Positions 13,298 through 26,885 of a DNA stretch of 64,000 bases are shown piece after piece. The stretch is from NCBI GenBank assembly GCA_026261815.1, contig JAMPIT010000510.1, positions 18,262,001-18,326,000 of the forward strand, given 5' to 3'. Each line of letters opens with the position of its first letter. Positions within the stretch are counted from its first letter, which is position 1. A program made the translations under genes and the position numbers. The stretch is from Monarcha castaneiventris obscurior. Taxonomy: Eukaryota > Chordata > Aves > Passeriformes > Monarchidae. The notes under the pieces were generated by a model, which was not told the origin of the DNA, did no database searches, and was given only the letters and a program-made list of their open reading frames with translations.

Positions 13298-16200
13298 CCA
13301 AATATAGCCACTCTCCTAAATCAAAATACATTTATTATGTCTTCAATTTTAACCAGTGGTTTCAGGGCAATATGTGAGCTCTAAGGTGGTTATTTGAAAT
13401 CTTTAACTGCCATTTTGCTGAGATTTCATAGTCAGATTTAGTCTTCCCCTTTCAAAAACTGAGCTGGGCATTTTTTATGGTAAAATCTGTAGGACAGATC
13501 ATCTTTTGTAGGCAACTGCCTGCTTTCTGCTTCTGTTTCTGTCTGGAGAATAACTTATCTCATCATACTTCTGGCATATCTGAGGCTAGACCCTGCCAAA
13601 ATCTGAAAGTGAAATAAACCATCAAAAAATGTCAGATTCTTGAAAGTGCAGACCAGGGTCAAGTCTAGAAAAAAGAATATGCTTGGAAAAGAAAGTTTCC
13701 TTCAAAGCATACACAACCAATTTTCAATCACTGTGTTTATCTGTGTACCTGTATGTCATTATTGTAGCTCTGGACAGCCAAAAATGTCTCATGTCCTCAG
13801 CACATACTTTCATTCTCCTGCCCTTGAGGGGGCATAAACCCAGGGCAGCCCTGGAATTCTGTACTTCACGGCACACAGCTGGAGATGGGGAAGGGCTGAT
13901 TCCGGAGGCAGCACGGCAGCTGGCAGGAGCTTCCCTCTGGAGCAGGTCTGAGTGGCTCTGTGCCCCTGGGGACAGCCCCCACCTTGCACTGGAGGTGACG
14001 TCCAAAGGAGGGAGGCATCCTCACACACTCCTTCTGGGCAAGGACAGCTCTTTTGTTCAGAGACTTCTCAACGACCAAATGGAAATTTGGTCAAAACAAA
14101 TTGAACCTCAGGCCCCAAGATTTTGAATAGCAGTCATCTCTCATCTCTTCTTTAAACAGGGTATTTTAATGCTATGCAGAATTACAGTGTGAGGCATGCT
14201 GCCTTCCATCTCCTTAATCCTCTGTAAATTTACTTCCAACAGCTACTGCCAAAATACAGTATGGCACTCGCACAGCACATGCTTCTTCAGTGATGAGCAC
14301 AAAGCAGCTTCTGTTCAGAGGGAATATGTTGCAAACCCATGAGTGACACTTTGTGAGTGCTGAAGATTATGAAACATACTCTGAAACTGAGCAAGCCATA
14401 AACACTTCATTTTTCAGAAATAGTCACATTGCCTCTGTCACTCTGCTTGGCAAGTGTGTGTGTGCAGGCTTGGTGCATCCACGTAGCACACCTTGAACAG
14501 GCCCCAAGTGTTAAACCCGTGGTGTGCCAGCCACGCTGTGGAGTTCAGAGGAAATATTTCAAGTATGCACTTCAACACTCTTCTCAGTTTTTATAAAAAC
14601 CCATGATCTCTATTGGTTTATTTTTACTTCGCTAGCCTCTCTCTTGGACTAAACTGACCTTAAATTATAGCATGGACTTATATTCATTGATCTCCTGGTG
14701 AATGCTCTCTAATTGATCCAGAATCAGGTCATGGCTTAAAGCAAATTCTAACTCTAACTGGGTAATATCTGCTGGAAAGGCAAGTGTTTTGTGTCTGTCT
14801 GTGGGCAGATGATACTGTGAAATAAGTAAATTTAGAGATCAGCCAAAGGCTGGACTAAATCTTTAGTAGCACTAAAAAAAAATCTCCAGTTTAAGCGGCC
14901 ACCTGTTTGTTAAAGTGGTAAAGGAAGACCAGCTCATGCAAGCTATGCAACTATGTGGCCCTCATGGATTTGGAGCATATTTTGAGCATAGTACACACTT
15001 CAGCATATGTAGTCTCACAATTTTGCTTCCTAAGGAGGGAAGAATAATTTTTCCATATTTAAAGTCAAGTGTAAGTGTTAGGTGATGCGTGTCATTTCCC
15101 ACCGAAAGTCTAGCTGGGAGAGGGGTTAGTCATTTACTTTCCAAATATCTAGCTGCTAGCACTGTCTAGAGACCAAACCATCTTTGTCCACAGTCAGGCC
15201 AGTAATGATTCAGACAAGTGGGAATGTGCTCTCCAGCAGTCAGAGCAAAGGGACTGCATCCGTGAGATGGTGACTGAAACTGTCCAAGTGACTTCTCATC
15301 AATGATGGGAAGATTAAGAAATAGTTGAAATTCATCCAGCAAGTTAAAAAGTGACAGGGTCTGTATTTCCCTGACATTTGCAGAGCCAACCCTTCTGTAT
15401 TCCCTCCTGTTAACCAATAAGAGACACTGACATGAAAATAGGAGGCTTGTGCTTCTTTGGTAGCTGTGGTGGCTCCTGACAGGTACCCCACAGATCCACT
15501 CTGGCACCGGCAGGGAGCAAGCACTGGTAGGTCTCCAGCCTTGCTGCTGCCTTCTTTCAGGCTAATATATGGCACATAGCTGAAGGCCAGAGTCTGGCTT
15601 TATAGAGTGATAACTGCAAACATCTAACTTATCTAAACTCCTCCATGCTATTTGATAAAAGAGCAATTTATGTCTTTCCTGCTTGTAGCTAAAAATAACA
15701 GGAAAAAAGTGTAGAGTGTTGTTAGTCCTGGGTGGTGTGCTAATTAGTTCTTTGTTAACTCTGCTTCATTGCTGCCAATGATTATTGTCAAGTAATGACA
15801 GGGTTCCTCTGAATCCGGCTGCCATTTGCTCTGCAGTGTAACAAGGGTAAGGAAATGAGAAGTGTCAGTACTATGGATACCCAGTGTTACTTCTGCCATA
15901 GCAGAAATTTGTGTTATAGGAAATGGTTATTTTGCAGAATGGCTTTAATAGATGGAAACAGACCTAGGTGAGCTGCAGAGTGGAAAATCAGTATTTTCAC
16001 TACATTAAATGTCTGTTCCCTACTTGGAGGAGCACATAAAACCCCCACGGCCTCCTATTTAAAAGTGTATGGAAAGGAAACTAGAGGCATCGGCCAAAAG
16101 GCTAAAAATAGTAACTACACCAACATAGCCAAGTTGTCTGTTCCTTCTTTCCTCCAGTATGGATGAATAAATGTTTATGTACAGCTATCATGTAAGAATT

Positions 16201-17029
16201 GCTTTAGCCTGTTTTCTATGTGTTGCTCTGTAGCCATATGGACTGCAGCTTTCATTGTAAAGGGGAATGAACAAAACAAAAATCTAATTATTTGTAGGAA
16301 GAAAAATCATGGAAGTTTGTTAGTTCACATATCCAAAGTGAGTTCATTGGTAAAACTGTTGGCTCTGTATCATCCCTTTTACATGTGTATGTGCTGGAGT
16401 GCACAAAAAATGTCTGCAGCCACCTGGTAGTAGAGGACTGGGTTGGGTAAATCATAATCCAATGTGTTTGAGGAGGTGAGAGTTAAATACTTGGAACATC
16501 TTTGAAAATCTGCATCCTACCAGTTTGGAAATTTAAATACCCTTAAAATTCTGGCCTTGGATATTGAAAGTTATCTGTATCTATTCAGTAAAATTAAATA
16601 AAATTTCCATCACATGGTGGATGGTGGAAACTGAGCAGCTGTCTGAGCAGTAGCTCCACTGCCATCTAAAAAAGAGCCTTAATTTGACTTTCCCACGTTA
16701 ATACTGTTTATGTGTTGGAGAGAAGTGTTTGAAAGGCACTTTCATAAAAATGGGTGCTTTTGTGAAAACAGAGTGAGGAAAGATGTTCTTTTTTTAGTAG
16801 GTGAGTAATTGTTTCCTTTAATCTCTTTGTTTTTTCTCATGACTCTACAAAGATCAGCACACAGCCATGTAATTAGTGGCTCTGGACTAGATCATGCTGA
16901 AACACACTGGTGTGACTCCACTGTTCTTAGAGCACTGCATAGTCAAAGCAAAGGGTAAAATTTAGTTCACAATAACATCTTTCTGTAAGCATATGTTATT
17001 TCTTTCATCACTGAAATAATTTTAGAAAT

Positions 17030-17120
17030 TAGTGGAACCATCAAACAATTGGAGGTCACCTGGCCCAACCCCTGCTCATGGCAGAGGCAGCTTATCACAT
17101 CACATCTGGCACTGACATAG
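17030..17120 (-). mobile_element. Probable degraded CR1 3' fragment
   Basis: The phrase GGAGGTCACCTGGCCCAACC followed by CTGCTCATGGCAGAGGCAGC resembles the reverse complement of a CR1 3' end (TCATCTAGTCCAACCCCCTGCTCA type). Too short and diverged to be certain. Confidence 0.5.
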
Positions 17121-19180
17121 GATCAATCCAGCTCCAAAAAGGAAGGTATACCAAGTTTAGAATGTCCAATAAAAGTAAATAATAATTTGCTCTGACTATT
17201 CATTCACTGATTTTTCATTTCTTCATACAGTCATGAAAGACATCCTGGTAGCTTTCCTTAGTAATGTTCTTACAGTAAATAGCAGCTGGAAAAAAGCATT
17301 AAACAGGTATAGGTGCTCGATCCTCCCAGAAATAATCATAATAAAACAGTAGCTATCCACAAATAAAGTTAACCTTCATTCTATAAATGATTTTTCACTA
17401 CAGCCTCGAGGCATGATGGAATGTTAGTAATGTTGATATATATACTTCAGTGGCAACGATAGTGATATGGTTGTGAATCAGAAAAAAGATATCTGGGTTT
17501 GTAGGTACAGCTCTTGCCTGTGCTTTCAGGATAATGTCAGCCCTCCGGTTCCTGGGCTGTAGGTAGATGACAGCTTCTTACAAACTGTGTTAATAACTCA
17601 CAATCTGTCTTTTGGGGCTCTTCTTTTTTGGAAGAAATACACAGGACATCTTTCTCCCCTCTCTTTAGGCCCTTGCGTGAAAAGAGGTAATAAGGAAATA
17701 GTGGGATCTAAAGACAGATCTGCTTGTACTGTTAATCAGCTGATAATGGCAGATAACACTGATAACACCAGGTGAAAGCTCAGCACTTTGAGTTGCATTC
17801 GCTCTGCACAAGACATGGATTTGGACCTCAGTTTTGAATATTTGAACTCTGCTGTATGTGCCGTGTTTTACCAATGTTCCTTGCACTACAAATCACTCTC
17901 TCACACAGAACTGTAGAAGAAAGTGTTTTAATCTTAATTTATGATAAACAAGAACTGAGAAGTCTTTTTTATTAATACATCAAAGTATTTTCTCCAAGGG
18001 GAGTTACTTTCATATTAATGTTAGGTGTTTAATATAAATTCACAGCGTGAAGACCACCTCAGATGGGTAGAGTTTCTCTGATGTATATCTGATTGCCCAT
18101 ATATAATTTGAACATCTACAGAACATGAAGGGCATAATCAAAGAATAATTAATATGTTGATAAGGAATTACATTTTGTTCTACTTACCTGCGTAGTTCAG
18201 AGAGAAAGTTTATGATGACAACATCTATCTTTTGGGGTATTGTTTACATTTTCACTCAAATTATAACACGAAGCATTCTCCTGCATTCCAAAGTGCCTTT
18301 CATCTGCCAAGCTCCAATTACTGTCTGACCAATTAACTTCAGTGCCGCACACATGCAAACCACATTGGGTATTGTGAAAAATCTAAGCAAGGCATTGAAG
18401 TCTGAAACTTGACCTCCAGTTTAGGACACTGAGCTTGAAAACCCTGACTTCCAGAGACGTTAAATCTTTGTATTTAACTGGAGTTACGAATACGCATGAG
18501 AGTTGAAACTAATGGTCAGATCAGCACTACAACCCCTTGGGAGCCCTCTGAATGTCAGGATGCTCCAGAGACCTTGTACATCTTGTATGCTGCTTGAGTT
18601 CAGGCTGTCTGGAAATCTCCCCTAGCCTTGCCAGAGATTACATTTTTCAAAACCTTGCAAGGACAGAGGGTAGCTGCAAGCTACATGTAGTGGGGTCCAT
18701 CTGCTGCATCCAAATTCAAACCATATCTCAAGGGCACAGCACCAGACAAAGCACTTTGGGTAATTATGTGCAGTGAAGAAACATACCTTGTGTACAGATT
18801 GAAGAATTTACTGCTCTAGTGATTAAAGTATTAGCAATCTAATAACAAAAGAGTTGGTCGAGCTACAAAGATAATAACACTTATAATTCCAAATATAAAG
18901 TTATGGCAAGTTTCCAGTAGTGGCACAGTTGGAATTGATAGATATATACTTCCTATTAACTGTTCCTCTCCCTGGTGTTATTCTTGCCCTTCCTGTGACT
19001 TTCTGGGTTCAAAAATCAATAGCGCTAGTTTTCCTCAAGATGAAAAGAGGTGTAGAGGAGCTTACAGCAAGTCTTCATCTGAAATTCTCCACTAAGAAAA
19101 GTATGATGTTGCTGATGGAGATCTTTTCTTCCTTACTGTTGGGTCAGTGTGGGGTTATTTTTACACACTTCTTGCAATAG

Positions 19181-19860
19181 TCACAGAACCACTGAATGTT
19201 TGAGGTAGGAAGGCACAGCTGGAGGTCATCAAGTCCAACTCAATTGCTCGAGCAAGGCCACCTATAGCCAGCTGCCTAGGACTATGTCCAGGTGGCTTCT
19301 GAGTATCTCCAAGGATGAAACCTCCACCAGCTCCCTGAGGAACATGTACCAGTGCTTGGTCACCCTTACAGGAAAAAAAACTGTTTCATGATGTACTGAT
19401 AGAGCCTTCTGTGTGTCAGTGTGTGCCCATTGCCTGTCACTGGGTACCACTGGGAACATCCTGGCTCTTTGCACCCTCCCTTCAGGTATTTGTGCTCACA
19501 GATGAGATTCCACCGAGGCTTCTCTTCCCCAGGCTGAACAGTCACAAATCTCTCAGCCCTTCTTCATCTCTCAGATGCTCCAGGCCCTTAATCATCTTTG
19601 TAGCCCTGTGCTGGACTCACTCCAGTAAATCTGTATCTTCCTCTCAATGGGGAACCCATAACTGGACCCGGCACACCAGATGCGGCCTCACCAGTGCTCA
19701 GAAGAGGGGAAGAATCACCTCCCTCAGCCTGCTGTCACCCCTCCTAGTGCAGCCCAGCCTGCTGTCTGCCTTCCTTGGCAGAAGAGAACATGGCTTGTGC
19801 TCACATTGGTGTCCATCAGGCACCCAGGTTGTTTTCTGCAAAGCTGCTTTGTAGTCTTTG
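19181..19860 (-). mobile_element. CR1 LINE, 3' fragment, antisense
   Basis: About 680 bp with the recognisable reverse complement of a CR1 3' end. It starts at a degraded terminal motif (TCACAGAACCACTGAATG) and continues with GGAGGTCATCAAGTCCAACT, the CCAGGTGGCTTCTGAGTATC segment, CAGATGAGATTCCACC..., AGGCTGAACAG and CAGCCTGCTGTCTGCC. These are typical of avian CR1 elements, which are truncated at the 5' end and have no poly-A tail. The short open frames on either strand are decayed CR1 sequence rather than genes. Subfamily cannot be assigned by eye. Confidence 0.88.
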
Positions 19861-20722
19861 GTCTCTTTCACTCTTCAACAATAGTGATTCAGTAGAAGAT
19901 ACATGACAGGAGTATATAACAGAAATATATATCATGAATAGGTACATACAGCTGCAGTTTCACTGAATGCTTATTAATAGTGTCTGTAGGTACTGTACTA
20001 GCAATAGTACATTGCAAAAACCACTTTATAACACATCCAGGGAGCAAGAAGTTTTCTCAATACCAGGTGGACTCAACATTTCCCTTTTCAGTGTGAGCTC
20101 AGCAGCTATTCCAGTCTTCAGACCACTCTGGTCCATAACACATGGAAGTTTAGATGCTGCCTAGATCTCTTAGCTTGGGAACCCAAAGGCAGAAACTTGT
20201 TAAAGAAGAGTCTGAGAGTCTGTTTTCAAAATCTGTCCCATAGTGACGCTAGGAGTCACCGGAAGTTTTGACATAGATCCCAAGGGATGGGATTGTTACC
20301 TCTACCTATTTGATAATATTCCTTCCACATTAAAAATACTATATACATTATATTAGAGTTCTTAAAAACTCACTTTTTCCAGACCATTATCCAGACACGT
20401 TTTTCAGTGGGCACGCAGTGCTCATGTATCAGAGCTCTGTTAATTCTCAAGTCAGCAGTTCTCAGCTTTTGAGTGACAGGCCAAATAGGTGGGAAGGGCA
20501 GCGTGGTACTGAAGAATGGATGAGTGGTACTCTGTCTTCCAAGTCTATATGAAGCCAAGACTCATGGGGGCTGTCAGAAGGCAAGAAAAAGAATATAAAT
20601 CCTAATGGGGAAGGAGGAGGATGTGTGTGTGTGTAAGTTCTTAATCACTTTAGTCCATTAGCAATACCAGAGTATTTTTCCCAAGACTAAAGGGGGGAGA
20701 CCCTGATGTCCTTGTCAGCTCC

Positions 20723-20743
20723 CTATATATATATATATATATA
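20723..20743. repeat. (TA)n dinucleotide repeat
   Basis: About ten uninterrupted TA units. A short TG repeat also occurs nearby at 20621-20634. Confidence 0.92.
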
Positions 20744-23453
20744 ATGCGAATTTTATCTATCTCAGAAATCCTCTTAGGGGTTTCAGCTGGATAAAGTATT
20801 CTCCTTGTTTCTTGTCACAAACTGCTGCAGCATTCTTTTGTGCAGCTGCCTCATTTCATCCTAATGCAGCTGCATTTCACCCAGGAATGAAGTGATCCCT
20901 ATATATAACTTTCTCTTCAGTTTTTATAACCATTTAAAGTGCCTCAAGATGAGATTTGGGTTGTAAGCTATTGTTTTATTAGTGCCATCACAGAGTGCTG
21001 CATTGTACAAATCAATTGTAAGCTAAGAAAAAAAGTGGCTTCAAAGTGATACTTGAAGATAGAAATTTTTTGGGTTAGGAGAGATTTAAAATCCTGTTTT
21101 AGGAATTTGAAAGGAAGATGGCAAAAAATGGGAAACAAACTAGAGTGGAGTAAGGTTGTATAAACTGAGTGGGCATGTGGGACAGGGGGTAGCAAAGATG
21201 TCAAAGATATGAGTGACTGAAAGTTAGTTTTAAGTGACTTCAGATTGGAAGACATGGAAAGGAAAGGAGAGAAGGAAAACAGCAGTAAATAGGAATTATG
21301 ATGATGATAAGGAGTAACCAAAAATCTCAAGAGTGCACTGAAAGGAAGACCTGAATCTCTTGTTTTTTATCACATAACTGGGCCATATAACATGGATGGG
21401 ATTTTCAGCATCGGTTGCTTCTGTTAAACATCTTTGCAGTGTTATTAATGTTATGTCTGAAACTTTCAAATGTTTAAACCATTTGGTGTCCAAATCTCAT
21501 TGCATTCTTATGTTTAGATGCCTGATTGTGCTGTTACCAGAAGGAGTTCCTTGGAAGTCTACATAATGGGAGAATTCCCCAGGGAGTCGATTTTATGCTA
21601 GACTTTTAGGAAGAGTAATGGCTGCCTAGTAGGGTAGCTAAATGCTCTGAAGTGGGAGTCCCACAGTATATTTCTTACCCCTAAGGTCTTTAATGTGTCC
21701 ATGCATCCCTGCTGTCTTGGTGTGCTGGCTGCTTCGGTGGTCCCTGCGAGTCACCTCTCAGCTTAAAGAGCGTGTGGAGTGTAGCACATTGCACAAAGAT
21801 CTCTCCTGCACTGCAAACTGTGATTGCCCCATTGCTGTTTGCACAGCCACCTTCTTGTTACTTGCATGAGGAAACTCCTTGTGTTGTACAGCTAGCTCTG
21901 ATATCTAGATGTAAAAAATATTAATACAGGCACTGTTCCCAGACCTGTGCTTGATGAACCTGCTATAAATCTCCGATCTACCAGTTCTACCAATATCCCA
22001 TTAATTTGGGGAAGGAATTCAGCATAATCCTTTCACCCAAGGGGGACTTAACTTCCTAACTTCTTGCTGGAATAACACACCTTTTTTCTTGGGAAATGCA
22101 GCTTTGCTGAAGATGAAAGGCTGATGAGAAGTCTCCCAGCTGGGCTGTGCAGAATTTGGTTGTGATAGAGAACAAAACAATTGTTGTAGTCATTGAAATA
22201 AGCATTTTTTACAGTGCCAGACTTTGAGTAAGAGAAATGTCGGTAGCTCAGAAGGAAAAGCTGTATAAGGGATCATCTAACCAGGAAAAAGCATTTTCAT
22301 AACAGTGTCTTTAGTTTGGTTTCATTTGTTGCATTCAGGAGAATTCTTTTCCAAATCTATGGTGGTAGCAGTGAGTAGTCAGATAAGGTTCCATCTCCAA
22401 CTCATCTCCTGATACCAATATCCTTTGGCAATTAACATTATAGATTGTATTTGAAAAAATACTCTATCAGTTCAGATTGTCTTCCTTCTTTTTTATTAAT
22501 CCTTTCCTTTCCTTTTACATTAATCTCCCTGTTCTTGTGCTGTGTGTAGAGTGAATAGTAGTTCCCAATTTCCTATTTTTGTGTTACCCCTGATTTTATA
22601 CCCTTTTAGCATAACCCTTCCTTATTCATCTGCTCTCCAAGGTAAACAGTCACACTCTTTTAAGTCACACTTGTATGCTCTCAGCATACAACAATTATTT
22701 TTTTTCATGTCCATAAGCAATCAGGCTTCTCCCTTTCACCCTAAGAAGTCAGAGCATGAATGGACATCATCTGACTATTATGCACCAAGCATAAAGAATT
22801 ACACATAAAGAAACTACTCATGAGTTTGAAAGATTTTTCTCTCTTGACATTTAAATTATATTCAGCCACAGTAGTTTAAAAGGTCCATATTTTATTGTAA
22901 TATTACTAGTACCACAATATTCCACAAAAGGTTAAGGACTATTAAAATAACACTTTGACAGTTTTATTTGTCCGTTCCTTGCAAAATATAACCTTGTCTC
23001 TAATAGTAATTATATGGCATTATATGAACCAATTCCAATGAAAATCCACTCTTGAAAACCTTATTATCAGGATTTATTGATGAATATGCACCATAGTGCA
23101 GTAAAACATATAAATTCATTGTATGCTTATGGTTTATTTTATTTATTATATATTTGTATTATAAATGGTAATTTTACGGCTGCATGGTACAATTACTGTT
23201 GCGCTATTATTGGAATTATTCTGGAAAAGTCCTACAGAGTGGAAGGGAATGGGGTAAACCATTAGAACTCTACCTAAAAGCATAAAAGGTTACTGAAAAT
23301 TGTATCTGTCTTTGTTAAATTGCATGAGGCTTTTTCCTTGGGGAATATGACAAGTATTTAATTTTTCCATGCTCTGCACCAACTGCTTGCACTAGTGAAG
23401 TGAGATGATAATACAGTGATTAAGGTATTAACCTGCTCCTTGCAAGCTGTACA

Positions 23454-23570
23454 TCATGGAATCATAAAATCATAGAATGACTTTGGCTGAAGGGACCTTA
23501 AATATCATCTAGTTACAACAACACTGCAGTGGACAGGGACACCTTTCAGTAGACCAGGTTGCTCACATGT
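23454..23570 (-). mobile_element. CR1 LINE, short 3' fragment, antisense
   Basis: About 117 bp. It begins with the diagnostic terminal repeat ATCATGGAATCATAAAATCATAGAATGA, given in two overlapping halves (ATCATGGAATCATAAAATCA, AATCATAGAATGACTTTGG). It continues AAGGGACCTTAAATATCATC and AGTAGACCAGGTTGCTCA. It matches the CR1 3' end closely and is clearly younger than the copy at 31876. Confidence 0.9.
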
Positions 23571-26500
23571 GAGTTCTTGTTTTGCTGTGAATTTCCTACA
23601 TGTCTTGAAAAATCATCTTTTCCTGTATTTAAAAATATATTCCTGTTCTTTCCAGTTTAGCACCCTTACACCCTCCGGTAATCTAATTTCTTAGCTCTGA
23701 AGAAGCTTTGCAAATGCCACTCAGTGAAAACCTTTAGTGTTACATCATAGCTGAGGGATAGTAGAATGATGCATTTAAGTATCAGAAATTTGGAGTTTAG
23801 ATTGCCCAGATCAGATTTCAAAGAGTGATAGTAACTGAGGAGTGGCATAGCCCTATTTTAATGGCCAGATAAGTGTCAGGCATCTAATTCCCACCAACCA
23901 TTCCTCTAACCTGCTTATGTACTTCTGAAGTGCTTTAAATCCCCATCTGTAAAATAAGAAGAGGAGTTACATAGGTAAGTATCCTAAAAAGTGTGAGATA
24001 TAGGGCCAGGAAAGTAATGGCAGCCATTGCAGTATCTCAGACTAGGCTGCAAGAAGAAGCTGAAATTTGCTAGAGCTGTTCTCCTACAGCTTCAGCCTGA
24101 ACTGTATTTTCCTAAGGAGCCCATTTTCCCTCATGAGCACTCTTTTGGGAAGACATCAGAGCAGTGACATTGCCTCTGGATGATTTGACAGATTTATGGG
24201 ACACAAGGGATGCACCAGGACCTGTGAGACAAGGCTGTCTCAGTGTCTACAGCTGTCTTGAGCATGCCTCAGGTCTAAGACACCATCAGTGCTTCCTCCC
24301 CAGGAGTGTTCTCTGGTTTACATTTCACAGAGGTCCTCAGCAATTCCTGAGAGTAAAAGGTTGAGCTGAGCCTCCAAACTGACCCCAGAATGCCAGGTAG
24401 ATTTTGTTCTGGAAGATGCAGCACAAACTCATCCCAACAGTTTTCCTCCTCTTGAAGGAAGGAATTAGACAAGGACCAAAAGTTTATGTAACCTTTGGTT
24501 AGTAACATCAGACTAACCACCTGCTCACTGATGTGGCTCCACAGTAAAATGCACTCCTTTCCAATTAATTGATTAATCATTTTCTCTAACACTCCCAGAT
24601 ATTTCATCTGAATCTAGTAAATTAGATTTAAGTGGTGAGCAATACAGGGGGAATACTAAAGTGAGCATTAACTGTGATTTGTTACAGAGAGATGAATAAT
24701 AAAGTTTATCACATAAAGTTGACATAAACACAATAATAGATGGGGTAATTATGTACCTTATTTATTCTAATTGCTAAATCTTTCATTGCATTGTGCAAAG
24801 GGACCATCTGAATTTTAAATAAAAATGCAGTTAAAAAAAAGGGAGAAATACCAAAACAGAAGATAGAAATAAGGCATAAATAAGATTAAATACTGATATC
24901 TAGACAGGAAAAGGGAAAGGACTATAGTAACTAGGTCTTAGTATTGATACTTGTAGATGGTGATAGGATTCCAAGCTAAAAAATTAATTTACTTTTCTTA
25001 CAAGAGAACATTAATTTTCTCTTGACACAGCACTTTTCTCCAAAGAACTTTTTAGACAGTTCTCCTGTGCTCCTTCACTTGAGGAAGGACTGTTCCAGTG
25101 CTTTGACTTTCTTGGGATTGTTAAAATGCAGATAATGTAGATTAAGCAGGACCCTTAGAGGATCCTGTTGGTTTGCTAATCCAACAGCAGACCATTCCTA
25201 GTTTTGGGGGGTTAGTTTTCTACCAGCTTAGGGGGTTGAGCTGGGTGTCTGAAGGGTTAGCCAGGTGCTCGTGTGGCACGAAGGGAAGCAGGAGAAGCAG
25301 CCAGCTGGCATTGGGTAGGCAGAGCAAGGATGTCCCCTTTGGATGCAGCTGGCTGCTAGAGTGTTTTTCTGGTGTTAGGCAGAAACAAAGCAGTTTGTGA
25401 AGAATCAGAGAAGGCGTTGGAAGGGCAGGAGAGATGGCAAACAACTGTCTCCATTTCAGCCCCAGAACAGCCAGAGCCACCCACATGGTTTGTGGGAGAC
25501 AAGCTCAAACCTGTTTAATACTGGAGATGGACTCAAAGCCAAGTCCCAGCTGTGCTCTGAATATCTGTCACATCTCCCGAGTGAACCTCTCTCCCCATTT
25601 TGCTCTAAATTATAAATCACTACTAGTAGAAAAATTGAGTGGAAAAGAGAAATTTGTTTTCTTCCAAGCTTCAACTAGAAACTGAAAAAAACTCCTTAGA
25701 ATTCAAATCCTGTGAGACATACTGATGGTTGTCAATATTTGGGACTGAATTATTATCTAGCCTTAATAATTAATGATTGTTGTTAACTGCTGCCCAAGCA
25801 AGTGGGAAGCAGTAGGCAAAATATCCCTATTTTTTTTCCAGCAGCAGAGCAGAACAGGAGTACAAAAGGACAAACCCACCAAAAGGTGTGCTGGGGCAAG
25901 CAGCCTTTTGGTCCTGCCAAGGGAGATGCTGCTTGTGGGTCAGTGGTGGCTCACATGCTTCTGGTAGGAACTGGAGGAACTGTGCCTCCTGCCAGCCTTG
26001 AGCCATGTCCTCTCTGAAATCACTCTTCTCAGCATGACAGCCCTTCTCTGTGCTGCTGACAAACTACCTTGGTGCCACCACTGAACACGTGGTTTTCCAG
26101 GTCCTTCAGTGTTGCACCAAGACAGTGCATCTGATGCAGGCAGGATCAAACCCGTGTTAGCCTTGACATGGGAGCAGAACTGGGACAACACTGCCAAAAG
26201 TATTTCTTCAGCCCTTCATTGACACCTTCACTGAGGTGTTTTTGGTGCTACACGTCTCTTCCCAAAGAGTCTTCGCTAATGTTTCACAAGCAAGTAAGAA
26301 AAAACAAATGTTAGCATACGGGCACAGAAAGAAAAGATTAAACTTAGCATCTCAAATTATTTTTCAAACATTGCAGTATCCAGTAATAAAAGCATCAATA
26401 TTGCATTCTGCGCTGTAACTTGGATTACATAGCCAGGGCAAAATAGTAGAAATCACCTTTGATGTGTTCTGAGGAGTGAATCCTTTGTTGTGCCTTTTCA

Positions 26501-26868
26501 CCTAAACCACAGGAGGGACCAAGAGGGAAATGCCTGGAACAGGTGCCCATAGCCAGTGGGAAAACACTTGTATGAGCAAAGCCATGTTTTGGGCTGTGCC
26601 AGCAGTGTGTTGCACTTCTCTCTTCCTGCTGCCCTCTGAATGAGACCAAAAAGAGAGATATGGGAGGGAACTGGGCACTGGTATGTGTCTTGAGACACAG
26701 TATCCTGGAAGCTTAGCAAATCTTACTCAAGGCTGAGGTAGCCATTGAGAAAATGAGAATATGCCACAGAGATGCCTTCATGGAGGAGATAGAGTTCAAG
26801 TTTTAAGGGCAGGAATTAGTCAGTCAATGATACTTGACTGAATACAGTATGTTGCAAGCGACCTCACC

Positions 26869-26885
26869 AAAAAAAAAAAAAAAAA
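26869..26885. repeat. Poly-A run
   Basis: Seventeen A residues followed by an A/C-rich stretch (CAACCCTAAAAACAAAACCC). Not attached to a recognisable retroposed sequence. Confidence 0.85.

Noticed and set aside
19411..19854. 147-codon open frame on the + strand
   Set aside because: Lies wholly inside the antisense CR1 fragment and is on the non-coding strand of the element.
26869..26885. Poly-A run as the tail of a processed pseudogene
   Set aside because: No retroposed coding sequence, target-site duplication or AATAAA upstream was found.
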